This document shows, piece after piece, positions 5,221-11,885 of a stretch of DNA of 44,178 nucleotides. The position numbers were made by a program, and so were the translations under genes. This DNA comes from a virus, in IMG/VR virus record IMGVR_UViG_3300020119_000007, positions 1 to 44,178 of that record, one strand, 5' to 3'. The number at the start of each line of letters is the position of its first letter. Position 1 is the stretch's first letter. The notes under the pieces were generated by a model. The model was not told the DNA's origin and did not search any database. It saw nothing but the letters and a program-made list of their open reading frames with translations.

Positions 5221-5901
5221 TTATTCAGAACAACCGAACAACGATAGAACATCGTCGCGCTTATAGTATTCACCGTTAGCGCGTGTAACGATTGTGGCGA
5301 AGCGGATACCGTAGCGCGGTAAGCATTGGTCAAGCATATCCGCGTCAGGCGTTGCATGCACAATGTAGCCGTTTGCAGGGTTGCGCAAAATAGCGTTAGG
5401 CTTCGATACGTCTACGACGGTTTTAGCAGCCTGATTTGCCGGGTTAATGTGGGCATTGTCTGTAGGGGCTGGCACAACGGCGTTGAATACTTCGATTGCG
5501 GTAACAGGCTTCGGAATGCCGCTTGCGTCAAGCCTGTATGCAATGACAGAATCGACAGCAGGGGCCGCAGGCGCTACCAGGGGAACAAACGGGCCGCTAC
5601 CGCGTACGCTGTCATTGTCGAAGGCTATGTAAGCAGGGTCGAGCTTGATGCCCACACTTACATGCGGCCCGGTGCCTGGCAGGTTCTCGCGTGGCGCGGT
5701 ATCGAACGATTGCCGGTAAGCGCCCATTACATAGCCTTCCTGTTTCTTCGACAGGCCGCAGTGTTTAACCAGACGATGAAAGTTCGCTTCGTTAGGTTCA
5801 ACATGCCGACGTTCATACGCCCATTCGACAAGTTGCTTCCATGTTTCGCGCCCGATCATGACGCCGTTTGCTACGTCTATTTTAAGTTGTGCGATGTTCA
5901 T
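5221..5901 (-). CDS. Hypothetical protein, 226 aa
   Basis: AAGGAG precedes the ATG at 5901. Residues 1-70 are helical and basic (MNIAQLKIDVANGVMIGRET; KHCGLSKKQEGYVMGAYR) and look nucleic-acid-binding in character. A Pro/Ala/Val-rich linker covers about 100-150, and a compact C-terminal domain of about 60 residues ends LSLFGCSE. No family recognised. Because it ends next to the iteron-like region and lies in the PrimPol half of the genome, an origin-binding role is possible, but this is positional inference only. Two TGTGGGC motifs of opposite strand lie inside it, 202 bp apart. Confidence 0.72.
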   Translation of the reverse strand: MNIAQLKIDVANGVMIGRETWKQLVEWAYERRHVEPNEANFHRLVKHCGLSKKQEGYVMGAYRQSFDTAPRENLPGTGPHVSVGIKLDPAYIAFDNDSVRGSGPFVPLVAPAAPAVDSVIAYRLDASGIPKPVTAIEVFNAVVPAPTDNAHINPANQAAKTVVDVSKPNAILRNPANGYIVHATPDADMLDQCLPRYGIRFATIVTRANGEYYKRDDVLSLFGCSE

Positions 5902-6152
5902 TGCTTTTGCTCCTTGGTTTTAAAAATTGCGTTGTACAAATTTTGACGGTTAAAGCCTGGCACTTTACGAAACTTCAACAAACCAGTAGTAGGAAAGTAA
6001 TCGGCTACGATTGCCTTGTCTACTTTAATCATCAAGTGGATACCTTGATTGTTGGTTTGCCAGGTAAATCCGGCGTTATGCAGATCGAATTCGGCGCTTG
6101 CTATCAGCATGCACTTTTCATCGAAATGTTCTTTAGTTTTACTAAGCTGCAT
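5898..6152 (-). CDS. Hypothetical protein, 84 aa
   Basis: The ATG at 6152 follows AAGGAG; the longer open frame to 6233 is not supported. The stop overlaps the ATG of the next gene by four bases. The product has an internal strand-rich domain (FDLHNAGFTWQTNNQGIHL) and a Lys-rich end. Family not recognised; co-translated with the 226-aa gene. Confidence 0.7.
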   Translation of the reverse strand: MQLSKTKEHFDEKCMLIASAEFDLHNAGFTWQTNNQGIHLMIKVDKAIVADYFPTTGLLKFRKVPGFNRQNLYNAIFKTKEQKQ

Positions 6153-6156
6153 TTCG

Positions 6157-6405
6157 TTAGCTCCTTGGTTTAGGTAAGCGAATACGGTACGGCCCAGGAA
6201 CAAGCGACAGTACCGAACCATTGTAACGCACAAAATTTGCGTCGATTTGATGCACGGTAGGACAGACTAGCCATTTTGACCATGCGTTTTGAAACCCGTT
6301 AAACTCGTATTGCCTTACGAATGCAACGCCGTCTTGCCTTACGGCGATTTCGATTGAAACGGCTTCGGGTGTATGGCCGTAAAACAAAGACGTTGCGTTG
6401 CACAT
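6157..6405 (-). CDS. Hypothetical protein, 82 aa
   Basis: AAGGGG lies before the ATG at 6405. The protein appears mostly beta-stranded (VSIEIAVRQDGVAFVRQYEF) and aromatic-rich, with a basic C-terminus (YRIRLPKPRS). No membrane span or motif. It is the third gene of the cluster 6871 to 5221. Confidence 0.68.
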   Translation of the reverse strand: MCNATSLFYGHTPEAVSIEIAVRQDGVAFVRQYEFNGFQNAWSKWLVCPTVHQIDANFVRYNGSVLSLVPGPYRIRLPKPRS

Positions 6406-6414
6406 GACGGCCCC

Positions 6415-6639
6415 TTATTCGAAGGTTACTACGTCGGACAGGCCAAGAGCGCGCACAGCTGTTTTGCGGCGTTCCAAAGCTTTGTCGCCTGGCGCGCTAC
6501 GCAACCAAATATCGGCGGATTTCTGCGCATAAGCCGGATTGCTATACGGCGGATTAATACACTGTTGCAAGCGCAAAATCTCTCTGCATTCGTTTTTATT
6601 AAGCGTCAACTCTACGCCTTTGATAGTAACTTTGACCAT
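6415..6639 (-). CDS. Hypothetical protein, 74 aa
   Basis: AAGGAG stands before the ATG at 6639. The N-terminal part resembles a short strand-helix unit (MVKVTIKGVELTLNKNECRE), followed by a helical basic segment. No known domain. A GC-rich hairpin (6660-6673) lies between it and the preceding gene. Confidence 0.7.
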   Translation of the reverse strand: MVKVTIKGVELTLNKNECREILRLQQCINPPYSNPAYAQKSADIWLRSAPGDKALERRKTAVRALGLSDVVTFE

Positions 6640-6659
6640 TTCGCAAACTCCTTAAAGTT

Positions 6660-6673
6660 GGCCCCGAAGGGCC
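6660..6673 (-). promoter_or_regulatory. GC hairpin, possible attenuator
   Basis: The minus strand shows GGCCC-TTCG-GGGCC followed by AACTTT. The stem is short but all G-C with a stable UUCG loop; the T tract is only three bases, so a partial terminator or mRNA-stabilising hairpin is more likely than a full stop. Confidence 0.5.
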
Positions 6674-6679
6674 GTTTGA

Positions 6680-6871
6680 TTATTTAACTGGAATTTCTTT
6701 TTCCATTTTGTCGGCTAATTTAATTGCGTCATCGCGGGACATTGGTTTTGTAAGAATTTTCGCGCCCATTGCCATAGAACCGCCGTCAGTGCGTTGGCCT
6801 TCAATTACGACGAACAACGGGCTGTTAATTTCGTGGTGTTGAACGATGTTAAAACGTGGATTCTTGTGCAT
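6680..6871 (-). CDS. Hypothetical protein, 63 aa
   Basis: AAAGGAA precedes the ATG at 6871, and a near-consensus promoter lies at 6910-6937. The product reads as a beta hairpin start (FNIVQHHEINSPLFVVIEGQ) followed by a helix rich in Lys and Asp. It is the first gene of the 6871-5221 operon. Family not recognised. Confidence 0.72.
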   Translation of the reverse strand: MHKNPRFNIVQHHEINSPLFVVIEGQRTDGGSMAMGAKILTKPMSRDDAIKLADKMEKEIPVK

Positions 6872-6909
6872 GATATTTTCCTTTAAGTAGTTGTGTGCCG
6901 ATGAATTTA

Positions 6910-6937
6910 ATTATACGCCGTTAAACTACGTCGTCAA
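6910..6937 (-). promoter_or_regulatory. Strong sigma70-type promoter TTGACG-N16-TATAAT
   Basis: The minus strand has TTGACG (6932-6937), 16 bases and a perfect TATAAT (6910-6915), about 38 bases ahead of the ATG at 6871. It sits just beyond the terminator at 6982-7018 and begins a new transcription unit. Confidence 0.8.
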
Positions 6938-6979
6938 CTACTTTCGCAAACTACGTTGAAGAAATGCGACAGACAATAG

Positions 6980-7081
6980 AAAAAGCCCCTGAACCGCATT
7001 TCTGCAATCAGGGGCTTTATCATGGGCGCTTCCGCTTTCGCGGGCCGGTCGAAACACGGCTATCGGGCTGCTACCAACCGA
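6980..7081 (-). ncRNA. Small structured RNA candidate (about 100 nt)
   Basis: The 101-bp gap behind the PrimPol gene (7019-7119) carries no supported ORF. It has a promoter (TTGACA-N17-CATGAT, 7088-7116) whose transcript would begin near 7081 and end at the terminator at 6982-7018. The predicted RNA contains a CCGC-GAAA-GCGG tetraloop hairpin and other GC-rich complementary segments. I could not fold it as a tRNA. It may instead be only the 3' untranslated tail of the PrimPol mRNA. Confidence 0.45.
6982..7018 (-). terminator. Rho-independent terminator with 11-bp stem
   Basis: AAAGCCCCTGA (6982-6992) and TCAGGGGCTTT (7008-7018) form a perfect 11-bp stem with a 15-base loop. On the minus strand the stem is followed by T residues (TTTTTC). 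It ends the primase-polymerase transcript and/or the small RNA candidate at 6980-7081. Confidence 0.88.
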
Positions 7082-7087
7082 ACCCCG

Positions 7088-7116
7088 ATCATGGGGCATT
7101 GCGGCCAGGCTGTCAA
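7088..7116 (-). promoter_or_regulatory. Promoter candidate TTGACA-N17-CATGAT
   Basis: A perfect -35 box TTGACA (7111-7116 on the minus strand) is spaced by 17 bases from CATGAT (7088-7093). It starts just past the PrimPol stop codon and points at the small RNA candidate. Confidence 0.55.
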
Positions 7117-7119
7117 GCG

Positions 7120-9465
7120 CTACAGGCAAAATACTTTCGGCGTAGCGATCATGTAACACTTCGCCGTAGTGTTGTGGTCTTTCGACAGTGTAGCGCGGCT
7201 AACTTCTTGAAGGTCGCCACGGTCAACAAGGGTCTTTATTGCGATTTCAATTGCCTTGCCACTTCCCCGACGATCCTTGCGAAATACGGCGATTGCTGCC
7301 AGGCGACGCGACACATAGCTAAACGGTATGATACGTTCGCTGTGCAGTCCAATAGGCGACGTACTATACTTCTGTACTTCTGACCATGGCTTTACGATGT
7401 AGTCATGCACAACGCGAACAACTTCGTTCAACTGCTTCTGTTCGTCGTTGTCGCTTCCTACGTCGCCAGCATCGAAACGGCCTAACAGGTTACGAACGTC
7501 GGCAACAATGATCGTTGTAGCCCATGCAAAGATTTCGCTTGTAATCATAGGTTCGTATGGGTTGCATCCAACGGCGATCAACGAAGCCAGTTTAAGCGCT
7601 TTCATGTGGGCGCGGGACCAAAGTTGTTTCTTTACTTCGCGGTCTGAACCATTAGTATTGGAACGACAATATTCTTCGAATGCGTCGGCTTCTAAATCTA
7701 CGCCCTGTCGATACCCGACGTTAATTGCCTTGTGTTGGCTGTTCAACATCAACGCATGTGCGCAAAGGGTCGAAAGCATTTCGATAACTTCGAACGATGG
7801 CCGTACAGTAGAACCGTGCTTGTTCAACGGCGGTACGATGCCTTTAAACTCGATGGTAGTAAAACGCGGTAACAAGCCTTCCGAAATCATATCTTCGTTA
7901 AGCGCTTCGTAAAAGCGTTCCGGCGTCGATTCGCCCAGGACGGTAAAGGACGGCGCAAGAATTGCTGTTGTATTCTTATCGCGGTCGCTGTAAATAGTTG
8001 GCCGCATAATCTTACCTTCGCCCGACTTGTTATACAGGTCAAGCAACATACGGCGCAAACCTAACAAGTGCGGCGGGGCGTGTGGCGCGCACATTTGTTG
8101 CATCATCAAGCCGAATTCGCCAATCAAGCTTACAAAAGATACGGCGGTCTTTGACATATACTTTGTAAGTGCTTGCGACGATGAAATTTCGGCAGGGCCG
8201 ATGAATTCACTTGCAGCAGGCACAGCGCGCAAAACTTGGGCCATCAACTTATCAATACCGCTTGCGATTGCTTCTTTGCCAGTTCCGGTAGGGGCCAGCA
8301 ACAACACATATTGGTTAAGTCCTGTTCCAGATACGTTGTATGCCCTGCCCACAATACCGGCTACTAGGCCAAGCGCACCAGCAAGGGCGATTTCGGCAAC
8401 AGGCCGGGGCGCTTGTGCGTAAATAAACTTGGCGATTTCGCCGACCAGGCCAGGCGGCACACTGTATATACTGTTCAATGGTTGCGGCGTTGCTTGCTCG
8501 GTTTCGTGTTGCACTGGCGCGGCCTTCATTGTTCGTGCATCGTCTTTGCGGCGGCGCAGTTCTATAGCTTCGTTAACTTGATTACGCAATCCTTCGATAT
8601 CAACAGGCGGTAACATACGGTCAAAGCATTTTGCAAGCATGTAGTTAATACGATACTGCGCCCGCGATTTCTCGCGCTGGCCTAACTTCGACGACAAGAA
8701 CAACTTTTGCACTTGCTGGCGGTTTTCGCTGTAGAACGCGATAATATCAACCAGGGCTAAATCTGCTTCGGATTGCGAAGGATAATACTTACCCCAATCG
8801 CCGTTGTAATACAGGTCTGTAAATTTCTGTCCGTTCGCTGCTGTGCCTGCCATTTCCAATACGGCTTCGTCGGTAAGCTTTGCGTTTTCAAGGCCAGCGT
8901 AAAACGATTGTGCGTTACGACCCTTGCCCATTTGTTCCCAAAGGCCGTTAAGCAATTCGTCTTGGTCTACGATAGGCAAATTGTTGTAAAGATTGCCTGT
9001 CATCGTCATGTAACGTTGACTCGTATAGACTTCGATAGACGAACGCTTACGACCGGACGGCAACGAACCTTTGCAAATAATGTGCAAGCCCTGGCCCGAT
9101 GGCGAAAACTCCGAATACGAATTAAATTCGCGGTAAATGTCCTGTTGCCGCTGCATTACTTCGTCCGGTTTATCGTGTTTAAACGTACCGTCTTCTTTAG
9201 TTTCGTATGGGTTGTCCAGATCGACAAAGCCGAACGGGTCGCCTTCGGTTAATACAAACCCGATACCGGCGTAACCATTATTGTTTGTTGCGGCTGTAAC
9301 TGCTTCGTCAAACGTTGCCCATGTTGAAGGGTCGTTTACGTCGGCATGCCACAGATTGCGCGGCGAATACGGAACTTTGGTAGGCTTTGAACCTTCCTTT
9401 TCTTCGTATCTCCAAACAACCCATTGCGGCCAAACTCGCATTTCCTGCGGAATGTTCTGATACAT
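7120..9465 (-). CDS. Primase-polymerase (AEP/PrimPol) fused to helicase-like ATPase, 781 aa
   Basis: Residues 1-180 carry archaeo-eukaryotic-primase motifs: FGFVDLDN (metal-binding D-x-D), SPSGQGLHI (the SxxGxxH element) and IEVYTSQRYMTMTG. Residues about 210-290 resemble the helix-bundle domain of NrS-1-type and plasmid primases (GDWGKYYPSQSEADLALVDI). From about 335 on there is a DUF3987-like ATPase with Walker A APTGTGKEA. Such enzymes make primers and can extend them, and some initiate only at a defined template sequence. Start: AAGG and a TAA from the HTH gene immediately precede the ATG. It likely primes replication for the phage PolB. Confidence 0.88.
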   Translation of the reverse strand: MYQNIPQEMRVWPQWVVWRYEEKEGSKPTKVPYSPRNLWHADVNDPSTWATFDEAVTAATNNNGYAGIGFVLTEGDPFGFVDLDNPYETKEDGTFKHDKPDEVMQRQQDIYREFNSYSEFSPSGQGLHIICKGSLPSGRKRSSIEVYTSQRYMTMTGNLYNNLPIVDQDELLNGLWEQMGKGRNAQSFYAGLENAKLTDEAVLEMAGTAANGQKFTDLYYNGDWGKYYPSQSEADLALVDIIAFYSENRQQVQKLFLSSKLGQREKSRAQYRINYMLAKCFDRMLPPVDIEGLRNQVNEAIELRRRKDDARTMKAAPVQHETEQATPQPLNSIYSVPPGLVGEIAKFIYAQAPRPVAEIALAGALGLVAGIVGRAYNVSGTGLNQYVLLLAPTGTGKEAIASGIDKLMAQVLRAVPAASEFIGPAEISSSQALTKYMSKTAVSFVSLIGEFGLMMQQMCAPHAPPHLLGLRRMLLDLYNKSGEGKIMRPTIYSDRDKNTTAILAPSFTVLGESTPERFYEALNEDMISEGLLPRFTTIEFKGIVPPLNKHGSTVRPSFEVIEMLSTLCAHALMLNSQHKAINVGYRQGVDLEADAFEEYCRSNTNGSDREVKKQLWSRAHMKALKLASLIAVGCNPYEPMITSEIFAWATTIIVADVRNLLGRFDAGDVGSDNDEQKQLNEVVRVVHDYIVKPWSEVQKYSTSPIGLHSERIIPFSYVSRRLAAIAVFRKDRRGSGKAIEIAIKTLVDRGDLQEVSRATLSKDHNTTAKCYMIATPKVFCL

Positions 9466-9675
9466 TTAGCGCGCCTTCTTTGCGTTGTTCTTCAAGTAAG
9501 CGTTAAGCGTTTCAATAGTGTTTACGCCAGGGTTCAAGATATCGCCGCGTGCGAAGCTGTTAAGCCAGGCCACAGACACGCCAATATCTTCGGCAATCTT
9601 CGCTGTAGAAAGGGATTGCGGACGGTCAACAAGTAGTTGCCGCGTGCTGTCGCGCAGCGTTGTAACTTCGGTCAT
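9466..9675 (-). CDS. Small HTH DNA-binding protein, 69 aa
   Basis: Residues about 21-62 form a helix-turn-helix of the Cro/phage-repressor type: LSTAKIAEDIGVSVAWLNSF, followed by GDILNPGVNTIETLNAYL, the usual third to fifth helices. It is the first gene of the leftward unit. Its start lies at the divergent control region, where it could autoregulate and control the rightward replication operon, much as Cro does. It is also a candidate binder of the GTTGAT palindromes. There is no catalytic or peptidase domain, and no integrase nearby to suggest lysogeny. Confidence 0.78.
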   Translation of the reverse strand: MTEVTTLRDSTRQLLVDRPQSLSTAKIAEDIGVSVAWLNSFARGDILNPGVNTIETLNAYLKNNAKKAR

Positions 9676-9717
9676 GATGCGTAGCCTTGAATGTGGGCAA
9701 GATGGTTGATACCCCGC

Positions 9718-9746
9718 AATATACCGGCTAAAATTCTGTTGCGCAA
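9718..9746 (-). promoter_or_regulatory. Leftward promoter candidate TTGCGC-N17-TATATT
   Basis: The minus strand reads TTGCGC (9741-9746), 17 bases, TATATT (9718-9723). It would transcribe the HTH gene and the PrimPol gene. Confidence 0.5.
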
Positions 9747-9759
9747 GCTAAAATATTGT

Positions 9760-9789
9760 TTGACCGCAATCCACGATTCAGGGTATTGT
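9760..9789 (+). promoter_or_regulatory. Rightward promoter candidate TTGACC-N18-TATTGT
   Basis: TTGACC (9760-9765), an 18-base spacer and TATTGT (9784-9789) lie 45 bases before the ATG of the MazG-like gene, which has AGGGGAA as ribosome site. Confidence 0.5.
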
Positions 9790-9834
9790 GTTGAACGTTG
9801 GCAATCCGCCGACGCCTACCAGGGGAATGTAAAT

Positions 9835-10512
9835 ATGTCGAACGATCAAACGAAGGGCTACGGCGTATGCCGCAGCGTTGAAGATGCGCACACAGTAGCA
9901 GCCCAGGCGAAGGCCGCAGGGTTGCAAGGCTGCTACCCTAGCGCCGCCGTTGTGTTGTCGGACGAATTGACGAAGCCAGCTTTCAACTACGGGGCCGAAG
10001 CAATCAGCACTTTGTCGAACCAGTTTCACGGCGATTTGGTTTCGTTGGCGCTGTTCGACAACACTTTGTCGCGTGCAATCGAAGCATTGAAAGAACTTGA
10101 CGCGATCAAGAAAACGCTTTTCTACGGCAAGCCATTGCCGGAACATATCGACCCGCAAGCGCAACACGCTTTCGAAAACTGCACCGGTTTGCCAGCGTGG
10201 TTTAAAAACGCATCGTTCGGCGAAATGATGATACACGGCATCGTAGGCAGTGCAACCGAAGTCGGCGAACAACTAGAAGCGCTTTACGCAACCATCTTTC
10301 AAGGCCAAGACTTCGACGAAATCAACATCAAGGAAGAAACCGGCGACCAATTTTGGTACAACGCCGTAGTTGCTTATGCCTGCGGCTTTTCTTTCGACGA
10401 CGCGCAACGCATCAACATTGCGAAACTTCGCGCCCGCTATCCAAACAAATTCACCGAATACGACGCGATCAACCGAAATTTGGTTGAAGAACGCCGTATT
10501 TTGTCGAAATAG
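9835..10512 (+). CDS. MazG-like all-alpha NTP pyrophosphohydrolase, 225 aa
   Basis: AGGGGAA precedes the ATG at 9835; the open frame upstream to 9691 reads through promoter sequence and was rejected. The C-terminal half carries the all-alpha NTP-PPase signature: GIVGSATEVGEQLEAL then IKEETGDQFWYNAVVA (E..E and E..D metal ligands), followed by IAKLRARYP. The N-terminal 100 residues are a phage-specific extension. Such enzymes hydrolyse NTPs or dNTPs to monophosphates and may clean the nucleotide pool or lower host (p)ppGpp. First gene of the rightward operon. Confidence 0.82.
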   Translation: MSNDQTKGYGVCRSVEDAHTVAAQAKAAGLQGCYPSAAVVLSDELTKPAFNYGAEAISTLSNQFHGDLVSLALFDNTLSRAIEALKELDAIKKTLFYGKPLPEHIDPQAQHAFENCTGLPAWFKNASFGEMMIHGIVGSATEVGEQLEALYATIFQGQDFDEINIKEETGDQFWYNAVVAYACGFSFDDAQRINIAKLRARYPNKFTEYDAINRNLVEERRILSK

Positions 10513-10513
10513 T

Positions 10514-10542
10514 TTGACTCCGTAAATTGGCCGTAGTATAGT
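10514..10542 (+). promoter_or_regulatory. Strong sigma70-type promoter TTGACT-N17-TATAGT
   Basis: TTGACT (10514-10519), exactly 17 bases, TATAGT (10537-10542): 5 of 6 matches in each box. It begins directly behind the MazG stop and drives the recombination/replication genes from 10592. Confidence 0.85.
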
Positions 10543-10591
10543 TCTTCTATCCGAAGCAACTTGCTACGGCCCAACCGAAAAGGAAATAACC

Positions 10592-11101
10592 ATGGTCCCG
10601 CAAAAAATCGAAGTCGCCGACCGCAAGACCGGCGTAATCAAGGTCTACACCGAAATTGAATGGAAAGCGGAACACGACTGCATTCTTAAAGCTTGGGAAG
10701 ATTCGAAGTCGGCGCTTGAACGCGCCAAAGAAGCAGAAATGGAATTGCGCAAAGATTATGTTGCGTTTGCTTCCGATCCTACCAAGCACGCCGGAACCGA
10801 GAACGTCGAACTTGCGGACGGCTGGAAAGCGAAGATTGTCAAGAAGCTTAACTATAGCTGGATCAAAGAAGGCGAAAAAATCGCCAAACACAAAATTGAC
10901 GACGTTCTGGATTTGATCGAAAAGACCGTCGAAAACGGCGGCTTGATTGCCGAACGTTTGGTCAAGTGGACGCCTGAACTTTCGTTGACCGAATACAAGC
11001 TGTTGCCGGAACAAGCCAAGAAATTGATTGATACCGTCATCGTAACCACGGACGCGGCCCCGTCGCTGGAAATCGTAGCGCCGAAGGGTAGTAAGCGTTA
11101 A
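10592..11101 (+). CDS. Conserved phage protein upstream of Sak4-like ATPase, 169 aa
   Basis: A ribosome site AAAGGAA precedes the ATG. The protein is Lys/Glu-rich and mostly helical, with a small beta core (ENVELADGWKAKIVKKLNYS). Proteins of this size and composition commonly precede AAA-type recombinase and DUF669-like SSB genes in siphophages (possibly DUF7173), so a role in recombination or replication is likely. No catalytic motif is visible. First gene behind the promoter at 10514-10542. Confidence 0.75.
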   Translation: MVPQKIEVADRKTGVIKVYTEIEWKAEHDCILKAWEDSKSALERAKEAEMELRKDYVAFASDPTKHAGTENVELADGWKAKIVKKLNYSWIKEGEKIAKHKIDDVLDLIEKTVENGGLIAERLVKWTPELSLTEYKLLPEQAKKLIDTVIVTTDAAPSLEIVAPKGSKR

Positions 11102-11109
11102 ACCAACAA

Positions 11110-11137
11110 GCCCCGGTTGCCCACATACAGCCGGGGC
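11110..11137 (+). promoter_or_regulatory. GC hairpin with a TGTGGGC motif in its loop
   Basis: GCCCCGG (11110-11116) and CCGGGGC (11131-11137) form a 7-bp all-GC stem. Its 14-base loop contains GCCCACA (11119-11125), the genome-wide motif. No T tract follows, so it is not a standard terminator. It sits just before the ribosome site of the Sak4-like gene. Confidence 0.6.
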
Positions 11138-11148
11138 GGAAAGCAACC

Positions 11149-11826
11149 ATGAACAACAAAGACTTAAAGCCAGCTTCGCAACTGGCGCAACGTTTCGGCG
11201 TAAAGGCCGTATGTTTTGGCGGGCCAGGTAGCGGAAAAACGCCGTTGCTTACTACCGCACCGCGCCCGGTACTTTGCGCCGTTGAACCTGGCTTGCTGTC
11301 TATGCGCAATTCGAACATTCCAACATGGGAAGCGTACACCCGCCCGAAGATTGAAGAATTCTTTACTTGGTTCTTTACGTCATCGGAAGCGAAGCAATAC
11401 GACACCTTGGGTATCGACAGTATTTCGCAGTTGGCCGAAATCATCCTAACCGACGAACTTAACCCAAAGAAAAACAAAGACGGTCGCGCCGCATATGGTA
11501 AAATGTCAATCGCAACGATGGAACTTATCAACGCGCTTTACTACTTACCACAAAAGCACATTCTTTTGATTGCCAAACAAGGCATCGAAGACGGAACAGG
11601 TTTAAAGAAGCCGTATTTTCCCGGCCAGGACTTGAACGTAAAAGTCCCGCACATGTACGACGAAATTTTGCATTTGGGTTTGCACAGTGTTCCCGGCATG
11701 GTACAGCCGCAACGCGCAATTCGTACAATGCAAAACTTCGAATACATGGCGCGGGATCGTAGCGGGCGACTTGCCGAACTTGAACCGCCAGATTTAAGCG
11801 CATTGTTTACCAAAGCAATGTCGTAA
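11149..11826 (+). CDS. Sak4-like RecA-fold ATPase (single-strand annealing/recombination), 225 aa
   Basis: GGPGSGKTPLL near residues 24-34 is a Walker A motif, and YDTLGIDSISQL about residue 86 supplies a Walker B-like Asp. The size and fold fit the AAA_24/Sak4 group of phage RecA-core recombinases. These anneal single strands together with a partner SSB, and here the SSB gene follows directly. The hairpin at 11110-11137 lies in its leader and a terminator-like repeat follows its stop. Confidence 0.82.
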   Translation: MNNKDLKPASQLAQRFGVKAVCFGGPGSGKTPLLTTAPRPVLCAVEPGLLSMRNSNIPTWEAYTRPKIEEFFTWFFTSSEAKQYDTLGIDSISQLAEIILTDELNPKKNKDGRAAYGKMSIATMELINALYYLPQKHILLIAKQGIEDGTGLKKPYFPGQDLNVKVPHMYDEILHLGLHSVPGMVQPQRAIRTMQNFEYMARDRSGRLAELEPPDLSALFTKAMS

Positions 11827-11837
11827 GAAACGGCCAA

Positions 11838-11869
11838 CCTGTCAAGCCGCATAATTGACAGGACTTTTT
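11838..11869 (+). terminator. Terminator-like inverted repeat
   Basis: CCTGTCAA (11838-11845) and TTGACAGG (11855-11862) form an 8-bp stem with a 9-base loop, followed two bases later by TTTTT. The moderate stem strength suggests partial termination between the ATPase and SSB genes. The embedded TTGACA is part of this stem rather than a promoter. Confidence 0.55.
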
Positions 11870-11885
11870 GCAAAAAGGTAATATC

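Larger units (their letters stand above)
9676..9834. promoter_or_regulatory. Divergent control region
   Basis: This 159-bp gap separates the leftward HTH/PrimPol unit from the rightward replication operon. It holds a leftward promoter candidate (TTGCGC-N17-TATATT, 9718-9746), a rightward candidate (TTGACC-N18-TATTGT, 9760-9789) and one TGTGGGC motif (9692-9698). GCTAAAAT-type direct repeats are present near 9727-9755. Confidence 0.65.

Noticed and set aside
5044-5247. Plus-strand 67-codon frame in the repeat region
   Set aside because: No ribosome-binding site, runs through the strong terminator and into the 3' end of an opposite gene, and its composition reflects the repeats.
7019-7081. tRNA-like segments (GGTTGGTAGC and GTTTCGACC) behind the PrimPol gene
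   Set aside because: No acceptor stem pairing or anticodon arm can be formed around them, so a tRNA is not supported; kept only as part of a small RNA candidate.
9691-9834. 48-codon N-terminal extension of the MazG-like frame
   Set aside because: It crosses the promoter region and lacks a ribosome site; the ATG at 9835 has AGGGGAA at proper distance.
11855-11884. Perfect TTGACA followed 18 bases later by TAATAT, promoter-like, before the SSB gene
   Set aside because: The -10 box would end two bases before the ATG, so transcription would start inside the gene. TTGACA is explained as one arm of the inverted repeat at 11838-11862.
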